Source: Peredibacter sp045999315
GTDB lineage: Bacteria; Bdellovibrionota; Bacteriovoracia; Bacteriovoracales; Bacteriovoracaceae
DNA length: 64,000 nt
NCBI RefSeq assembly: GCF_045999315.1
Contig: NZ_CP174607.1
Location: 434,001 to 498,000, forward strand
Direction of reading: 5' to 3'
Shown here: positions 26,191-35,409 of the stretch, piece after piece
Position numbering within the stretch: the stretch's first letter is position 1
Layout of the letters: every line of letters begins with the position of its first letter
Program-made: the position numbers and the translations under genes
Notes under the pieces: generated by a model
The model's database searches: none
What the model saw: the letters and a program-made list of their open reading frames with translations, nothing else
What the model was told of the DNA's origin: nothing

Positions 26191-26505
26191 GTGCAAGTAC
26201 TGAAGCTTCTCATTCTATTCAGCTTTCTCTTTAACATTCCATTTGCAAGTTTTCCTGAACTTGATGGTCCGCTATCGTCTGACCGTATGTCACGTGCTGA
26301 ACGCACTGCTCATACTTTAATTGTCCTTGAACAACTAACGACGACGACTGTTAAACGAGTTGTAACAAAAAGTCCTGCTCCGCTCCCTGACAAATACTCT
26401 CTCGCACCTAAATCGTTTTTAGCAGAAATGCCTGAGACGTCCTTTATTATTCATAATGAGTCGCTGGCAAGAAGTCCTTCAAAGGCACGAGCTCCTCCCG
26501 TTTAA
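26191..26505 (+). CDS. possible small exported protein
   Basis: From GTG 26191 the frame gives about 104 residues, starting with a hydrophobic leader (VLKLLILFSFLFNIPFAS), then a polar segment rich in Ser, Thr, Arg and Pro with one helical stretch (SRAERTAHTLIVLEQL). No ribosome binding site is obvious and I know no homologue. An earlier TTG at 26164 is also in frame. The leader-like N-terminus and the gene-sized gap it fills are the only support. Confidence 0.4.
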   Translation: MQVLKLLILFSFLFNIPFASFPELDGPLSSDRMSRAERTAHTLIVLEQLTTTTVKRVVTKSPAPLPDKYSLAPKSFLAEMPETSFIIHNESLARSPSKARAPPV

Positions 26506-26588
26506 GTCACATTCCTCCGCAATACCCTTTATTGCTTTGTAGTGCTTTATCCGCACCAAGAATGACGATTTTAACTAAAGAGCTTAAT

Positions 26589-26717
26589 ATGAAGAACCAA
26601 AAATCTGTTTCTAATGACACAACTCAAAATAAACTTTCACTCAAATCACTCCTTATAGTTCTTTCTACTTTCATCATCATAGGCGTGTTAATCTGGGCTG
26701 AGATGAAATTTAACTAA
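26589..26717 (+). CDS. 42-residue single-span membrane protein
   Basis: ATG 26589, preceded by AAAGAG, opens a 42-codon frame: a polar N-terminus (MKNQKSVSNDTTQNK) then one strong membrane span (LLIVLSTFIIIGVLIWA) and a short basic tail. It ends nine bases before the antiporter gene, suggesting cotranscription. Small single-span proteins often tune transporters; that role is inference. A longer reading from 26532 adds residues that look non-coding. Confidence 0.5.
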   Translation: MKNQKSVSNDTTQNKLSLKSLLIVLSTFIIIGVLIWAEMKFN

Positions 26718-26726
26718 AAAGGTCTT

Positions 26727-28931
26727 ATGCATTTAGCCCCGCTCATTATTGATTTGGCCCTGATTCTTGGTATCGCCGGAATCATGAGCTTTATCTTTCA
26801 AAAGATCCGCCAACCGGTAGTGTTGGGTTACATCATAGCTGGTGTCATTGTGGGTCCTTATACTCCACCTGCTAAATTGGTTATTGATATCCCTAGTATT
26901 CAGACACTGGCCGAATTAGGTGTGATTTTTTTGATGTTTACTCTGGGACTTGAATTCAGCTTCAGGAAACTTTTGAGTGTGGGACTAACTGCGGCCTTAG
27001 GGGCCGGCTTCGAAGTGATCTTCTTCCTATTTGTAGGGTTTGGTCTTGGACAATGGTTAGGCTGGTCTTCGATGGACAGTCTTTTTCTGGGTGCCATGCT
27101 TTCGGTCTCATCCACTACAATTATTATCAAGGCCCTGGAAGAACTTAAATTAAAAAACCACAGATTCGCGAGTCTCATCTTCGGGATTTTGATCGTAGAA
27201 GACCTGATAGCGATTCTCCTTCTCGTTGGTCTTACTACGGTTGCAACGACTCAGACATTCTCGGTAATGGCCCTTTTTACTGCCGGTCTTAATCTTCTTC
27301 TCGTTGTTGGTAGCTGGTTCATCACAGGATATTTTATTGTTCCTCGCCTTGTTTCTTATATCGGCAAGTCAGGTAACAAGGAAATGCTCACGCTCGTTTC
27401 TATCGCCCTTTGCTTAGGACTAGTCGTACTGGCCTCGCACCTAGGTTACTCAACAGCGCTTGGCGCCTTCATCATGGGATCAATCCTGGCGGAAACAGAT
27501 ATTATTCATGAAATCGAAGATCTTATGGCCCCACTCAAAGACCTCTTCGGGGCGATCTTCTTTGTTTCAATTGGTATGCTCATTGATCCAAATATTATGT
27601 GGGAATACAAAGAGACCATTGCCCTTCTTTGTATCGTAACTATCTTAGGAAAGATTTTTTCTACTTCTTTCGGTGCCCTGATTTCAGGACAATCGTTTAA
27701 AAATTCCCTGCAAGTGGGAATGGGTCTTGCTCAAATTGGTGAGTTCTCCTTCATCATTGCTTCACTGGGAGTTGGACTCAACGCCATTAGTAACAAACTC
27801 TACCCTATTGGTGTTGCCGTATCGTTAGTTACAACGTTCACGACTCCTTACTTAATTAAGTACTCAGGAAAGATCGCCGACACTCTTGAAGATAAACTCC
27901 CTTGGAAACTCCGTAATAACCTAAATCGTTATATGGTTTGGAGCGAATACCGTAAAACAGGCGGAGTAAAGAACAAGGACATCTTTATGATCCTTGCTCG
28001 ATGGGTGGTCAACGGGATTATTGTGACATTCATTTTTAATCTGGGTTTGACAACCATTGCTCCACTAATCGAGTCAAAGTGGTCTGCCGTCATTACTTGG
28101 TTTATTACTCTGGCGATTGCTTCTCCATTCATTTGGGGAATGATCTTCACGTCGAAGAAAAACTATCTCCGTATCCGTAAAGAGAAAAACTTCTTTAAGG
28201 CCATTATCGTTCTCTCTTTCCCTATTCTAACTGCGGTCTGGATCGGCTATCTAAGTACGAAATATTTTTCTCTAAGATACATTCTTCCAGTCACCATTTT
28301 ACTTATCATAGTGGTGTATCTTTCACTTTATAGAAAGCTTGAGTCTTACTATAAATGGTTTGAACGGACTTTCCTTGAAACCTTCGAGGACAAGAAAACG
28401 GACACCAGCACGCACGTTCTTACGAACCTTGCCCCTTGGGACTCACACTTAGTGAATATCGAAGTTCATCCGAACGCGAATCTCGTTAACAAGTCACTCA
28501 TGCAGGCACAACTTCGTAATAAGTACGGCATTAATATCGTGGCCATTCAACGAGGAATGGAAACTATCATTGCTCCTAAGCCCCAGGAGGTTCTCCTTCC
28601 TCGGGACACCTTGATTGTTTTAGGAACCGACGATCAACTAGATCAGGCCCGACCTGATCTAGAGATCCCGGTGAATATTGCAAACAGGTTCTCTTCAAGT
28701 ACCAACTATCGCTTGAAGCATATGAAACTTTCTGCCAAGTCACCGGTGGTGGGACTTACGATCAGGCAATCTGGTATTCGTGAGAAATATCACGCCATGG
28801 TGGTGGGAATTGAAAGAGAGCATGCTCGAATTATTAACCCTGACACGGATTTTGAATTAAAGATCAACGACACTCTGTGGATCGTGGGTGAAAACTCAAT
28901 GCTTGATATCTTAATCAATGACTTTAACTAG
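26727..28931 (+). CDS. CPA2 monovalent cation:proton antiporter with RCK_C domains
   Basis: 734 residues. About 12 membrane spans (1-380) with family signatures: QPVVLGYIIAGVIVGP, FTLGLEFS and LGAFIMGSILAE. Four more hydrophobic segments follow between about 415 and 545. The C-terminus has two TrkA-C/RCK_C domains (about 570-640 and 660-734), each ending in a DTLIVLG or DTLWIVG strand. There is no nucleotide-binding TrkA-N domain between. It should exchange K+ or Na+ for H+ and be gated by a ligand at the RCK_C domains. The stop overlaps the convergent response regulator by CTAG. Confidence 0.9.
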   Translation: MHLAPLIIDLALILGIAGIMSFIFQKIRQPVVLGYIIAGVIVGPYTPPAKLVIDIPSIQTLAELGVIFLMFTLGLEFSFRKLLSVGLTAALGAGFEVIFFLFVGFGLGQWLGWSSMDSLFLGAMLSVSSTTIIIKALEELKLKNHRFASLIFGILIVEDLIAILLLVGLTTVATTQTFSVMALFTAGLNLLLVVGSWFITGYFIVPRLVSYIGKSGNKEMLTLVSIALCLGLVVLASHLGYSTALGAFIMGSILAETDIIHEIEDLMAPLKDLFGAIFFVSIGMLIDPNIMWEYKETIALLCIVTILGKIFSTSFGALISGQSFKNSLQVGMGLAQIGEFSFIIASLGVGLNAISNKLYPIGVAVSLVTTFTTPYLIKYSGKIADTLEDKLPWKLRNNLNRYMVWSEYRKTGGVKNKDIFMILARWVVNGIIVTFIFNLGLTTIAPLIESKWSAVITWFITLAIASPFIWGMIFTSKKNYLRIRKEKNFFKAIIVLSFPILTAVWIGYLSTKYFSLRYILPVTILLIIVVYLSLYRKLESYYKWFERTFLETFEDKKTDTSTHVLTNLAPWDSHLVNIEVHPNANLVNKSLMQAQLRNKYGINIVAIQRGMETIIAPKPQEVLLPRDTLIVLGTDDQLDQARPDLEIPVNIANRFSSSTNYRLKHMKLSAKSPVVGLTIRQSGIREKYHAMVVGIEREHARIINPDTDFELKINDTLWIVGENSMLDILINDFN

Positions 28932-29314
28932 GTCGTCGCGAGTTCTTTTAAATGGACGGCGACCTTGTCCATAAGATCCATCATCGAGAACGGTTTTTGA
29001 ATAAACCCTAAAACTCCTTCAGGATAAGGAGAAGAAAATGGGACATCACAAAGACCACTGCAAAAGATAAAATGAGGCGCCTCAGAATTGAACTCACGAA
29101 CTTTTTTCAATAGTTCCAGGCCACCCATTTGAGGCATCACAAGATCACATATAACAAGATTAATTTTTTCACTGCTAAGGACATCGAGTGCTTCTTTAGC
29201 ACTACCAGCAGTGTAGTGTTGATAACCGAAATGCCTGAAGTACATGCTCATGACTGAAATCAACTCGGGTTGATCATCTACAATAAGAATCACTGGACGA
29301 TAGGTGTTTTCCAT
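28928..29314 (-). CDS. single-domain response regulator (CheY-like)
   Basis: 128 residues, receiver domain only. Acidic pocket D13-D14, phospho-acceptor D57 (ICDLVMP) and K107 (IQKPF) are in place. With no output domain it must act by protein contact, as CheY or Spo0F do. No histidine kinase is adjacent; two orphan-like kinases lie at 41790-44850. The gene is convergent with the antiporter, sharing CTAG. Confidence 0.92.
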   Translation of the reverse strand: MENTYRPVILIVDDQPELISVMSMYFRHFGYQHYTAGSAKEALDVLSSEKINLVICDLVMPQMGGLELLKKVREFNSEAPHFIFCSGLCDVPFSSPYPEGVLGFIQKPFSMMDLMDKVAVHLKELATT

Positions 29315-29380
29315 GTGGGCTTATAACAAGGAAAAAGAATCAGAGTCCAATGACTTTTTTTTAATTTTTCTTAAAAGTGC

Positions 29381-30013
29381 TTACCATTTGCAACCGTTCT
29401 TCTTCATGTATCCGAGGATTCTAAAGATCTCATCCACTGAGGCAACGGTGCTACCTGTTTGATATAGCTTCTTTTCTTCAGCACTTGGTTCCATAAAAAA
29501 GTTATAGCTGGCCTTATGTCCTTCTTTGGCCAGCTTTGCTAATCCATCAAATATGTTTTCCCAATCGGGCTTAGCAGAACGAGCGTTCTTCATTAAGTCA
29601 TCATAGATAGATGATTGATCCTGGTTCTTGAATTCACATTTTACTGAACGCTTAACATTCTCTTGTTCATCAGAAATATATTGAATCTCAAAAACGTCTT
29701 TCACCGGATACACTTTTAGGACCTGATTCTCCAGCTTAAAACCAACCAGTCCCCAATCGAGCATAGGAAATTCATCAAGGATCTTTTTCGTCTTCGACTC
29801 GACGACAGCAAGATCTTCAGTCATGGTCAGGTCACCTTCTTTTTGCATGCCTGAGCCTTCAATTCGAATCCCTTTGATATTCGGAACTATCTGAATGCTT
29901 CCTTTGAAAAGCTCATCTTCAGTTTGCGCGACCTTCTCAGGTGTAGGGCCATTTTTTTTGGTCTCCTGGCAACCAATGCTCAGAAGTAGAATCAGCAAGA
30001 AGAAGTATTTCAT
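29381..30013 (-). CDS. lipoprotein of unknown function
   Basis: 210 residues. The lipobox is at the end of MKYFFLLILLLSIGC. The mature part is mixed alpha/beta with a conserved-looking MLDWGLVGFKLENQVLKVYPVKD segment and only two further cysteines (VKCEF and near the C-terminus NGCKW), which may form a disulfide. I do not recognise a family. It has its own short upstream region; CTCCTT complement (AAGGAG) provides a ribosome binding site. Confidence 0.7.
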   Translation of the reverse strand: MKYFFLLILLLSIGCQETKKNGPTPEKVAQTEDELFKGSIQIVPNIKGIRIEGSGMQKEGDLTMTEDLAVVESKTKKILDEFPMLDWGLVGFKLENQVLKVYPVKDVFEIQYISDEQENVKRSVKCEFKNQDQSSIYDDLMKNARSAKPDWENIFDGLAKLAKEGHKASYNFFMEPSAEEKKLYQTGSTVASVDEIFRILGYMKKNGCKW

Positions 30014-30063
30014 AAATGTCTCCTTACTAAAATTATAGGAAATGGCCTGCCTTACCTCAAGAT

Positions 30064-30420
30064 CTAATTATCGCAGTAAAAGTCCTTGGCCTTCTTGACC
30101 AGGTCTTTTAAGAACGGTCTCATCCGCACCCTAACTTCTTTACTCGTTGCCTCCAGGAGCTGGCTATGATCGTCTTTCATATAAATTAATTGCTGAGAAC
30201 GAGCACACCAGCGGATACTTTCTGTATCGTTTACACTCATGGTGATATCTGGAATTCCATCTCGAAACATTAGGCTCAATAGACGAATATCTCTCTGGGC
30301 CTCATTTGCCTTCTGAGTAAGTTCTTTGTCCTCTCTGATTCGGGCCTTTTTCATGTCAAACAATTCAACCAGTTCATTTGATAATGAATCTGTCATTGTC
30401 GTGCTCTTTTGTTCTGCCAT
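30064..30420 (-). CDS. hypothetical cytoplasmic protein
   Basis: 118 residues, highly charged, no signal or membrane span. A helical N-terminal half (KKARIREDKELTQKANEAQRDI) is followed by a short beta-rich stretch (DITMSVNDTESIRWCARSQQLIYMKDD) and a basic helix. No family recognised. AGGAGGATTT before the ATG is a strong ribosome binding site, supporting a real gene. Confidence 0.65.
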   Translation of the reverse strand: MAEQKSTTMTDSLSNELVELFDMKKARIREDKELTQKANEAQRDIRLLSLMFRDGIPDITMSVNDTESIRWCARSQQLIYMKDDHSQLLEATSKEVRVRMRPFLKDLVKKAKDFYCDN

Positions 30421-30447
30421 AAATCCTCCTGGAAAAAACTTTGAGGA

Positions 30448-30630
30448 TTACTTTTTGCCACAGGGAATTTTTAGGTTCATGCTAGGAAAGATGTGCCGAA
30501 ATGAATGACTCCAATCAATAGACACGCAAAGCGCTTCAAATTCTCCAATACTTCTAAAAAGTGCAGTGAGTATGGATTTAGTAATATGGGCCTCCACACT
30601 TTCATTCCAAACATAAAAAACTATTTTCAC
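30448..30630 (-). CDS. doubtful 60-residue open frame
   Basis: A GTG-started frame fills the gap before the previous gene. It has a hydrophobic start (KIVFYVWN) and two cysteines, no ribosome binding site and no recognised family. It may be non-coding. Confidence 0.2.
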   Translation of the reverse strand: MKIVFYVWNESVEAHITKSILTALFRSIGEFEALCVSIDWSHSFRHIFPSMNLKIPCGKK

Positions 30631-30784
30631 TACATCTGACCGCTCAGTCTTTTTTGATGCTTCCTTTTAGGCCATTAAGACTATTTCCCTAGTTTCAAAT
30701 AGATAGAGACAGAAACCTGACTCAAATATAATAGTATAGGTTTTGCGGGTTTATTCCGATACGCCAAAGGTAAAGGTAGGAACC

Positions 30785-32362
30785 TTGATTAAATTTATCG
30801 TTGCACTTCTATTCATGTGCTCACTTTCGAGCTGGTCAATGACCAGCACCGGTCGGCATGCGTGGAAAGTGACTAACACTTATGGAAAGGTTCAACTCCT
30901 GACTGGTTATCAGGCATTCTACAATGAGCTCTCTCAAAAAGAGGCCTCCACTTATGAAGAATGGAAGCTACGTGAAACAACCATGTGGCAGTTTTTTATC
31001 AATGAAGCATGGGCGACTGAAGGTATGAACTGTATCTACGCAGGTTGGCCCTCAAAGCGTGTAAGCAATCTTTGTTCTTCTCCTGGACGTCAGAATCCTG
31101 ATTACGATAATGGTTCTTGTTCATCCAATCAGATGCATTGTCAGCCCATGATGTTCGGTAAAGGACTTTGTGTTCCTACTGGAACTCCACAACAAAGAAG
31201 CCTTGCCTTTTCAAACTGTACAAAGAAATTCGCGGCCTCAAAAAGAACCATGGAAGACGTGGTCAATGAAGTTAAGGCCGATAATAAAGAGGCACAGCTT
31301 CTGGAGCTCATGGACTTTGCGGATAAAATTTGTACTGAAGGGAAACAGGCCTCAACTCCCATGTGTACGCGTTTAAAAGCGACGGTTGAGAAGCTTCGCC
31401 ATTTCGACGTGAGGCCGAAAGTAGAGACGAAACCAGAAGAAACAAAACCAATTGTAGAAATGAAGAAGGAAGAGTCTAAACCCGAAGAGACAACTCCTGA
31501 TATCGTGAAGACTGAACCTATCGTGGTTATTGATGGTGAAAAAGTCACTGATGAGCAAAAAAAGAAAGATCTCATTGAATCAGTCGAGCTTGTAAATAAA
31601 GGTATTGTCCAAGTCAAAGAAGAAGTCGCAGTCATTGACTGCCCTCCGGAAACGAATGGTAAACCCTTTGACCGAGAGGAACCCCGTCCAATCAATCTTG
31701 AATATACAACCACTCGTCCTGGTTCAAACCGCTCATGGGACATGACCTACAAGAAAGATATGAATGAGGCCGAGCTGCGTCCTACGGGCTTTGTGCTTAC
31801 TAATGTGGGCCCAAATAAAATCGCCGGAACTCCTCTCGATCCAGAGGAAAAAGTGATGCGCGAATGGCGATTTGTAAGTGATGATAACTCCAAACAAGAA
31901 TCTTATCTTTGGGTCACTGATGATGCAGGATCTGGAAAACTTTCTCAATTAATGGAATCAGTTGTTATGCTCATTCCAAGAAAAATGAAGCCAGACGTTT
32001 CCATGGTCAACGGTGATGTTCATGTGACTCTCGCCACCGGTGAGAAGGTCGTCTTCGATAAAGACACCAAGGAAGTAAAGGCCGGAGTCATCAAGGAAAG
32101 AGCTGTTGATTTAAACCCTGACCGCTTCAATCGAAAGCCAGCGCCTTTAGATTATAACGGTACCGGAATCAGTATTCGTGTTGATCGCCGGGGAGAAGAC
32201 CCTCGTCTTATGAAAGGGAACGCTGTCATCACTCAAAATGGTAAAAAGTGCGAAGTTCCCGCTGGCCAGCTATGGAATGGGGACACCTCTTTCCGTTATA
32301 AAAATGATAATGACCTTCTGAACTACCTGAATCGTAAGTGCGGAAATAAATTCAACATCTAA
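30785..32362 (+). CDS. large secreted protein of unknown function
   Basis: 525 residues from TTG 30785, chosen because AGGTAGGA lies just upstream and the signal peptide (LIKFIVALLFMCSLSSWS) starts there; a perfect -10-like TATAAT is at 30727. Residues 90-150 have a Cys-rich segment (about eight Cys). Residues 215-270 form a Lys/Glu/Pro-rich linker (KPEETKPIVEMKKEES). The C-terminal 230 residues look beta-rich, with Cys near the end. No family is recognised; the architecture suggests a periplasmic or surface protein with two domains. The stop overlaps the convergent cbpM by four bases. Confidence 0.7.
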   Translation: MIKFIVALLFMCSLSSWSMTSTGRHAWKVTNTYGKVQLLTGYQAFYNELSQKEASTYEEWKLRETTMWQFFINEAWATEGMNCIYAGWPSKRVSNLCSSPGRQNPDYDNGSCSSNQMHCQPMMFGKGLCVPTGTPQQRSLAFSNCTKKFAASKRTMEDVVNEVKADNKEAQLLELMDFADKICTEGKQASTPMCTRLKATVEKLRHFDVRPKVETKPEETKPIVEMKKEESKPEETTPDIVKTEPIVVIDGEKVTDEQKKKDLIESVELVNKGIVQVKEEVAVIDCPPETNGKPFDREEPRPINLEYTTTRPGSNRSWDMTYKKDMNEAELRPTGFVLTNVGPNKIAGTPLDPEEKVMREWRFVSDDNSKQESYLWVTDDAGSGKLSQLMESVVMLIPRKMKPDVSMVNGDVHVTLATGEKVVFDKDTKEVKAGVIKERAVDLNPDRFNRKPAPLDYNGTGISIRVDRRGEDPRLMKGNAVITQNGKKCEVPAGQLWNGDTSFRYKNDNDLLNYLNRKCGNKFNI

Positions 32363-32622
32363 ATTTCAAGCTCTCTTCGATAAGATCTGAAAGCATTCAG
32401 TTGATCAATCAAATGCAAGATTATAGGAATGGCCTCGTCATTCACTCCAAACTCGTCTTTTAGCTCTACAATGAGTTTTATTCGCGCCACGTCTTCATCA
32501 TCAAATATGATGTGCTCTCGATCAATGGGATGAAGCCACTCTTCTTCAATAAAATGCATGATGATTTCCTGAGAAGTTCCACACATGATACATACTTCTT
32601 CCATTCGACGTCTGAGCTTCAT
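32359..32622 (-). CDS. cbpM: chaperone modulator CbpM
   Basis: 87 residues from ATG 32622, preceded by AAGGAAG. The pattern IIMHFIEEEWLHPIDRE, then FDDEDVARIKLIVELKDEFGVNDEAIPIILHLIDQL matches the MerR-like CbpM family. CbpM binds the J-domain of CbpA and inhibits it. It follows cbpA with only two bases between stop and start, the usual order. Confidence 0.88.
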   Translation of the reverse strand: MKLRRRMEEVCIMCGTSQEIIMHFIEEEWLHPIDREHIIFDDEDVARIKLIVELKDEFGVNDEAIPIILHLIDQLNAFRSYRRELEI

Positions 32623-32624
32623 AA

Positions 32625-33545
32625 TCACTTCCTTGGATCGTAAGCAAACTTCTCTGCCAGTGGTTTCATGGCCTCAATGAGTTCAGGTGAAGGATTTTTC
32701 GGAGCAACAACTTTTAGAGCAACCAAAAGGTTTCCTCGACTCTCCCCGGCCCCAGCGCCTTTTCCTTTCACTCTCATTTTCGTACCACTTGAACTTCCTG
32801 CCGGAACTTTGAGCATCACTGTTCCATCCAACGTTTTGACAGGAACCTCCCCACCCACGAGTGCCTCAAAAACACTAATCGAAACTTCAGTCTCAATATC
32901 TTTTCCGCTTCGTTTAAAACCTTCTTTCGGTTTGATTTTTATTTCGAGATATAAATCACCTGGAGGAGCATTTCCCATTCCTGCTCCACCTTGCCCCGAG
33001 AAACGAAGTTTTTTCCCTTCTTCTATCCCCGCCGGAATCTTCACTTGAAGTTTTTTTCCATTTGGTAGAGTGATGATTCTCTCCGCTCCTAAAGCGGCCT
33101 CTTCAAACTCAACCTCAATTTGGAAGAGCTGATCTTCTCCCGGAAAACCTCCCGCCCGAGCTCTTTGTCCACGCTTTCCTCGAGATCCAAAGAGGGCCTC
33201 AAAAAGATCTTCATCACCCATGTCATCCTGGAATGAATAAGTGTAACGTCCACCATCCGCTCCTTCTTGAGTGTTATAATAAAACGGACCACGTCTTTGT
33301 TTAAAGGCCTCTTCATATCTTGCTTGTTCATGCTCTTGCGTTTCACCTCGATCAAATTTGGCGCGAGCATCGGCAGTTCCGATTAAATCAAACGCATGTG
33401 AGGCATCTTTAAATTTCTTTTCAGCTTCTTTATTCCCCGGATTTAAATCAGGATGATGTTTTTTCGCGAGAGCACGATAGGCCTTTTTAATTTCATCTTG
33501 AGTGGCAGTTTTAGAGACACCCAACGCTGCATATGGATCAAACAT
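32625..33545 (-). CDS. cbpA: DnaJ-like co-chaperone CbpA
   Basis: 306 residues from ATG 33545 (GGAGGAAG at five bases upstream). The J domain (2-65) has H31-P32-D33. A Gly/aromatic linker (70-125) follows, then the two C-terminal peptide-binding beta domains (FQIEVEFEEAALGAERIITLPNGK and later SVFEALVGGEVPVKTLDG). There is no zinc-finger CxxCxGxG region, which separates CbpA from DnaJ. It stimulates DnaK and can bind curved DNA in E. coli. Its partner regulator cbpM lies directly downstream. Confidence 0.93.
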   Translation of the reverse strand: MFDPYAALGVSKTATQDEIKKAYRALAKKHHPDLNPGNKEAEKKFKDASHAFDLIGTADARAKFDRGETQEHEQARYEEAFKQRRGPFYYNTQEGADGGRYTYSFQDDMGDEDLFEALFGSRGKRGQRARAGGFPGEDQLFQIEVEFEEAALGAERIITLPNGKKLQVKIPAGIEEGKKLRFSGQGGAGMGNAPPGDLYLEIKIKPKEGFKRSGKDIETEVSISVFEALVGGEVPVKTLDGTVMLKVPAGSSSGTKMRVKGKGAGAGESRGNLLVALKVVAPKNPSPELIEAMKPLAEKFAYDPRK

Positions 33546-33673
33546 GGGACTTCCTCCATCTGCATTTTCCAGCTGCTCAGAGAGTAATGACACGACCTAG
33601 ATTGTCACAAATTAATAATTTTAAACCTCTGGGAGCAGTTCCCCTATCAAAGAATAAGGACTATACTCGAGTC

Positions 33674-34492
33674 ATGTATTCTATTCTCCTACTTGTCATC
33701 TCTGTTTTTGGTGGATTTCTTGGTGCTCTACTCGGACTTGGAGGCGGTGTTATTGTGGTATCTGCTCTGACACTTTTCTTCGGAGTTGATATTCGTTATG
33801 CCATTGCTGCCAGTCTTATTTCCATCATCGCAACTTCATCCGGTGCCGCTGCAAGTTTCTTAAAAGATCACCTGACGAATCTTCGTCTGGCCGTTCTTCT
33901 TGAAGTAGGGACTGTTTTTGGCGCCATCGCCGGATTTTTTATTTCCTCTTATATTCAATCCAAGTGGCTCTTCTTCCTCTTCGGTGGCTTCTTACTCTTC
34001 TCTGCGTTCTCCATGCTAAAAAAGAAAGGGGATTCGCGTGCTGAAGTCAATCACCCTTGGTCTGAAAAATTAAATCTTGGTGGAAGATTTAATAATGAAG
34101 TTGGTGAACTGGTTCATTACCATGTGGCCAATGTTCCTCTCGGTTTGTTTGTCATGTTCTTCGCAGGGATTTTTTCTGCTCTCCTAGGAATTGGTAGTGG
34201 AATTTTTAAAGTGATGGCGATGGACGGTGCCATGAAAGTACCTATGAAGATTTCATCGGCCACTTCCAACTTCATGATTGGTGTGACCGCCACGGCCAGT
34301 GCCGGTGCCTATCTCATGAAAGGTGACATTCGTCCGGAAATTGCATGCCCAGTTTCTCTTGGGATTATCATCGGCTCATTTGTTGGTGCGAGAGTCATGC
34401 CGAGAATGCCGGCAGACAGAATCCGAAAAATCTTTGTGGTTGTTTTGGTTGTGATCTCAATCCAAATGGTGATGAAAGGATTTAAAGCATGA
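33674..34492 (+). CDS. TauE/SafE-family membrane transporter
   Basis: 272 residues from ATG 33674, with seven or eight membrane spans. The two family repeats are visible: GGFLGALLGLGGGVIVV near the N-terminus and GIFSALLGIGSGIFKV in the second half. TauE/SafE proteins export sulfite, sulfoacetate or other small anions. The next gene (DUF1634) starts within its stop, a conserved pair in many bacteria. An upstream extension to 33533 overlaps cbpA on the other strand and is rejected. Confidence 0.9.
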   Translation: MYSILLLVISVFGGFLGALLGLGGGVIVVSALTLFFGVDIRYAIAASLISIIATSSGAAASFLKDHLTNLRLAVLLEVGTVFGAIAGFFISSYIQSKWLFFLFGGFLLFSAFSMLKKKGDSRAEVNHPWSEKLNLGGRFNNEVGELVHYHVANVPLGLFVMFFAGIFSALLGIGSGIFKVMAMDGAMKVPMKISSATSNFMIGVTATASAGAYLMKGDIRPEIACPVSLGIIIGSFVGARVMPRMPADRIRKIFVVVLVVISIQMVMKGFKA

Positions 34493-34854
34493 ACGAGATT
34501 GAATCATTAGAACTTAAAATTTCAAAGTTTCTTCGTGCTGGAGTTTTAGTTGCCGCCGCCTTTATGTTCACCGGATGGATGATGCAGTTTAAACTTACCG
34601 CCAATCCATTTTTTAGTTTCTCGACTTATGACCAGATTCCTTTTCTGGATATGATTCAACACCATATCATGCGCAGAAACTATGGAGCGTTGGTCTCTTA
34701 CTTTGGTCTTATTGTATTGATTAGTCTTCCGCTTATTCGCGTACTCTTAACGGGATTCCTATTTCTGAAACAAAAAGAATACATCCTGGCGGGAATCGCT
34801 TTCTTAGTACTGTTTGGACTGATTATTAGTTTTGTTTTTGGATTTGAACACTAA
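34489..34854 (+). CDS. DUF1634 membrane protein
   Basis: 121 residues with three membrane spans (FLRAGVLVAAAFMFTGWMM, GLIVLISLPLIRVLL, LAGIAFLVLFGLIISF). This matches the DUF1634 family found next to TauE-type transporters. It overlaps the TauE stop by ATGA, indicating coupling, and probably acts as an accessory subunit of the transporter. Confidence 0.85.
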   Translation: MNEIESLELKISKFLRAGVLVAAAFMFTGWMMQFKLTANPFFSFSTYDQIPFLDMIQHHIMRRNYGALVSYFGLIVLISLPLIRVLLTGFLFLKQKEYILAGIAFLVLFGLIISFVFGFEH

Positions 34855-34968
34855 AGTCCAATCATCATTCGCCTGTTCTTTGGCCACCCTCCTTATAAAG
34901 TGTGGAAAATCTGACCCGGTCCCATGTAGGGGCAATTTTTGATAAACTGATAAGGACAGGAGGAAAGC

Positions 34969-35409
34969 ATGAGGCTTTCAGGACTTCTTTGTTTAATCAT
35001 TTTAGCTGGTTGCGCTCAAAAACCGGTCAAGGCCCCTGCCCCACCCGCGCCTTCTCCCTACACTTCCGCCTCAATGGCAAAAGGCAAAATCACGGCCACG
35101 GCCGAAAAGACCATTACTGACCAGGACATTTGTATTGTTATTACTCTCCATTCAAAAGGTACCCGATCAGAAGTGGTCCAGCCTTATAACTGGATGGCAG
35201 CAGTAGTGGATCAAAAATCTCAGTATCATCTCCTCACACTTACTCAGCGTGAACCGGCATCTGTTCCTCAAAGAAAGAAAAAAGTCTGGAGTCACACACT
35301 TCGGACCTGTGCATCTCGCGCGCGCATGCAGGATGTGAAAAAATTAGTTTTGACTCCTAAGGAGCTCCCATTTAAAAATGAGGAAGAACTTCAACTAATT
35401 TGGAACTAA
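34969..35409 (+). CDS. small lipoprotein
   Basis: 146 residues; the lipobox closes MRLSGLLCLIILAGC, and a Pro/Ala linker follows (KAPAPPAPSP). The mature domain is beta-rich, with two cysteines (DICIVI and LRTCASR). It has a strong ribosome binding site (AGGAGGAAAGC). I recognise no family. The next gene starts at its stop (TAATG). Confidence 0.75.
   Translation: MRLSGLLCLIILAGCAQKPVKAPAPPAPSPYTSASMAKGKITATAEKTITDQDICIVITLHSKGTRSEVVQPYNWMAAVVDQKSQYHLLTLTQREPASVPQRKKKVWSHTLRTCASRARMQDVKKLVLTPKELPFKNEEELQLIWN

Noticed and set aside
31141..31743. 200-codon minus-strand frame inside the secreted protein at 30785
   Set aside because: Ser/Thr/Phe-rich shadow of a coding strand with a signal peptide and good start; no signals of its own.
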